This document shows positions 62,750-64,000 of a stretch of 64,000 nucleotides of DNA, piece after piece (positions within the stretch are counted from its first letter, which is position 1; each line of letters begins with the position of its first letter). Position numbers and translations under genes: made by a program. Origin of the DNA: Flavobacterium sp. 90 (GTDB lineage Bacteria > Bacteroidota > Bacteroidia > Flavobacteriales > Flavobacteriaceae); contig NZ_SMGE01000001.1 in assembly GCF_004339525.1 (NCBI RefSeq), positions 6,448,001-6,512,000 of the forward strand, in the 5' to 3' direction. Under the pieces are notes generated by a model. That model did no database searches, was not told the origin of the DNA, and was given only the letters and a program-made list of their open reading frames with translations.

Positions 62750-63448
62750 ATGAAAAGAAATACAATTTTAGGTTTTGTACTATTTATTCTTTTTTCCTGT
62801 ACCAATCACAAGAACGAAATTAAAAATGTCACACCAAATAAAGTGACTAAATCTGAACATAAAAAAACTACTGAACCTGAAAACATTTCGAAACTGGTTA
62901 AATCAGAAATAGAACCTTATGATTTTGATACAATTTTAAAAAATGGTTATCATTTATCTTATCGTGTTTACAAAGACAATGTTGAAGGTGATTCTTTGCA
63001 AAGTTTAACTTTGGTCAAAGGAAATCGTGACATTAAAACACTTAGCGAAACCAGCTATCCAATGCTTCATAAAAACCTTGGACATATTGCAGCTGATTTT
63101 GGAGATTCCTTTCTTTTTGTACAATCGTATGGTTCCGGAAATCCTGATGAAATGCAATTAATAAAAAAAGAAAATGGTATATCGCTAAAAGAAGGAGTTA
63201 TAGTTGATTTAAAAGAAGATCAAAAAGTGCTGCTCTATATTGAAAACCTTCATGAGGCAAATGAAGAACTTAGATTATTAGATCTAAAAAACAATACTGA
63301 AAAACTTATTACAGATTTTAATAATTTGTCATGCACGAATGCTGGAGGCTTACGAAATTGTGTAAAAATTGATACTGTAACACAAAAGGAAATAGTTATA
63401 AAAACAGATTCTGAAGAAGATCATATTTTAAAAAGATACACTCGTTAA
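62750..63448 (+). CDS. Hypothetical lipoprotein
   Basis: A 232-residue protein with lipoprotein signal (C17 in ILFSC) and a Lys/Asn/Glu-rich linker to about residue 50. The remainder is beta-rich (VIVDLKEDQKVLLYIENLHE, NLSCTNAGGLRNCVKI) with two cysteines that could pair. No family recognised. It follows the HutD-family gene by 37 bp on the same strand. Confidence 0.65.
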   Translation: MKRNTILGFVLFILFSCTNHKNEIKNVTPNKVTKSEHKKTTEPENISKLVKSEIEPYDFDTILKNGYHLSYRVYKDNVEGDSLQSLTLVKGNRDIKTLSETSYPMLHKNLGHIAADFGDSFLFVQSYGSGNPDEMQLIKKENGISLKEGVIVDLKEDQKVLLYIENLHEANEELRLLDLKNNTEKLITDFNNLSCTNAGGLRNCVKIDTVTQKEIVIKTDSEEDHILKRYTR

Positions 63449-63624
63449 TCGAATTAACATTTTGCCACGAAAGCAAAAAGCGCGCAAGTTTTTTTAATCT
63501 CACAAAGTCGTAGAGTCGCAAAGAAAAATAAAACTTTGCGTCTTCGCGACTTTGCGAGATTTTTTAATCATAGCCAAGACGCACTGCTGTGCGCCTCTAC
63601 AGAAAAACCTTTGTCGCTTTGTAC
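63449..63624. repeat. Intergenic CTTTGCG and AGACGCAC repeat words
   Basis: Contains CTCACAAAGTCGTAGAGTCGCAAAG and its approximate complement CTTTGCGTCTTCGCGACTTTGCGAG (about 63500-63562), giving an imperfect hairpin between convergent genes, then the 20-bp hairpin AGACGCAC-TGCT-GTGCGCCT (63577-63596), nearly the same as at 20944-20963. Confidence 0.6.
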
Positions 63625-63686
63625 CTCAGCACCTTTTCCACTCAGCACCTTTTCCACTCAGCACCTTTTCCACTCAGCACCTTTTC
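63625..63686. repeat. 16-bp tandem repeat (about four units)
   Basis: CTCAGCACCTTTTCCA is repeated at 63625, 63641 and 63657, with a fourth, changed copy from 63673. The stop codon and last codons of the Crp/Fnr gene lie within the fourth copy. Confidence 0.85.
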
Positions 63687-64000
63687 TTAATCTTTGACAA
63701 AAACTCATGTGAAACACCTAAATAAGATGATAAATTCCTGTTATTGATCTTATCGGCTTTTTGCGAATATCTCTCGATAAACTCCAAATATCTCTGTTTC
63801 GAAGTTTTGTTTAATACATCCAAAAGCCGCTGCTGAATGGCAATGTTAGCTCTTTCGACCATAAGAATATGAAACTGAATTAGCTTTGGCACTTGTTCAA
63901 ACAAGAGCACTTTATTGGCTTTGCTTATCACTAAAATCTCGCTGTCTTCAATTGCCTTGATGTTGTAGGTTGTAGGCTTTTGATGATAGAAACTTTCGAG
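63674..64000 (-). CDS. Crp/Fnr-family transcriptional regulator, 3' part
   Basis: The frame is open from the right window edge (64000) to a TGA at 63674, so only the last 108 codons are present and the true start lies outside. Visible are the end of a cyclic-nucleotide-binding-like beta roll (TYNIKAIEDSEILVISK), the long dimer helix (about HILMVERANIAIQQRLLDVL), and a C-terminal HTH (NRNLSSYLGVSHEFLSKIKKR). The SRYLEFIERYSQ-type segment is common in flavobacterial Crp/Fnr proteins, where it reads QRYLEFIERYSQ here. The stop codon is supplied by the 16-bp tandem repeat. An internal GTG could be mistaken for a start. Confidence 0.85.
   Translation of the reverse strand, partial: LESFYHQKPTTYNIKAIEDSEILVISKANKVLLFEQVPKLIQFHILMVERANIAIQQRLLDVLNKTSKQRYLEFIERYSQKADKINNRNLSSYLGVSHEFLSKIKKRC

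Noticed and set aside
63625-63686. CRISPR-like repeat array
   Set aside because: Units are contiguous 16-bp tandem copies with no spacers and no cas genes nearby.

Overview
The window looks like part of a Flavobacterium chromosome (Bacteroidota, Flavobacteriia). The evidence is the AT-rich DNA, a SusC/SusD pair next to a hybrid two-component regulator, many lipoproteins with short signal peptides ending in F/L/V-S-C, -7 promoter boxes of the TAnnTTTG type instead of TATAAT, starts without Shine-Dalgarno sequences, and intergenic repeat families rich in CTTTGCG or CTTAGAACC words. I see no tRNA, rRNA, CRISPR array, transposase or prophage gene.

Layout. 0-3.3 kb: a tight membrane-lipid operon (LUD protein, cdsA, psd, acyl-CoA-binding protein, lipoprotein superoxide dismutase) closed by a terminator. 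3.5-20.4 kb: a polysaccharide utilisation locus made of a 1405-residue hybrid sensor/AraC regulator, susC, susD, a GH130 enzyme, an MFS sugar permease, an unrecognised secreted protein, a periplasmic GH13 alpha-glucosidase and, convergently, a lipoprotein GH13 alpha-amylase broken by one in-frame TGA. 20.4-44.2 kb: mostly housekeeping genes, namely an OstA/LptA-like protein, a class III aminotransferase, a TPR protein, aroE, a DUF349 protein, OsmC, gyrA diverging from clpC, a fused RimB-like/RimK protein, DUF421, a Pit phosphate transporter with its DUF47 partner, and hutH. 44.6-50.3 kb: thrA-thrB-thrC behind a 33-codon Thr/Ile-rich leader peptide that looks like a transcription attenuator. 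50.4-63.5 kb: an accessory stretch with a DUF4145 zinc-ribbon protein next to a caspase-like His/Cys protein, an XRE regulator, many small lipoproteins, a serine hydrolase, a twin-arginine-tagged methyltransferase followed by a large FAD-binding oxidoreductase, a GNAT acetyltransferase and a HutD-family protein. 63.7-64.0 kb: the 3' end of a Crp/Fnr regulator gene that runs off the window.

How the genes work together. The PUL should bind and import a glycan through SusCD, cut it with periplasmic or surface GH13 enzymes, import the products through the MFS permease and process them in the cytoplasm with GH130. Its regulator probably binds a pair of GTGTACAC palindromes spaced exactly 21 bp upstream of susC. 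The thr genes convert aspartate to threonine under control of the leader peptide. DUF47 and Pit form a phosphate-uptake pair.

The most interesting unexplained items are the DUF4145/caspase-like pair (possible defence module), the Tat-methyltransferase/FAD-oxidoreductase pair, the unclassified secreted PUL protein, the nonsense-interrupted amylase, and several families of structured intergenic repeats, some lying inside the thr operon.
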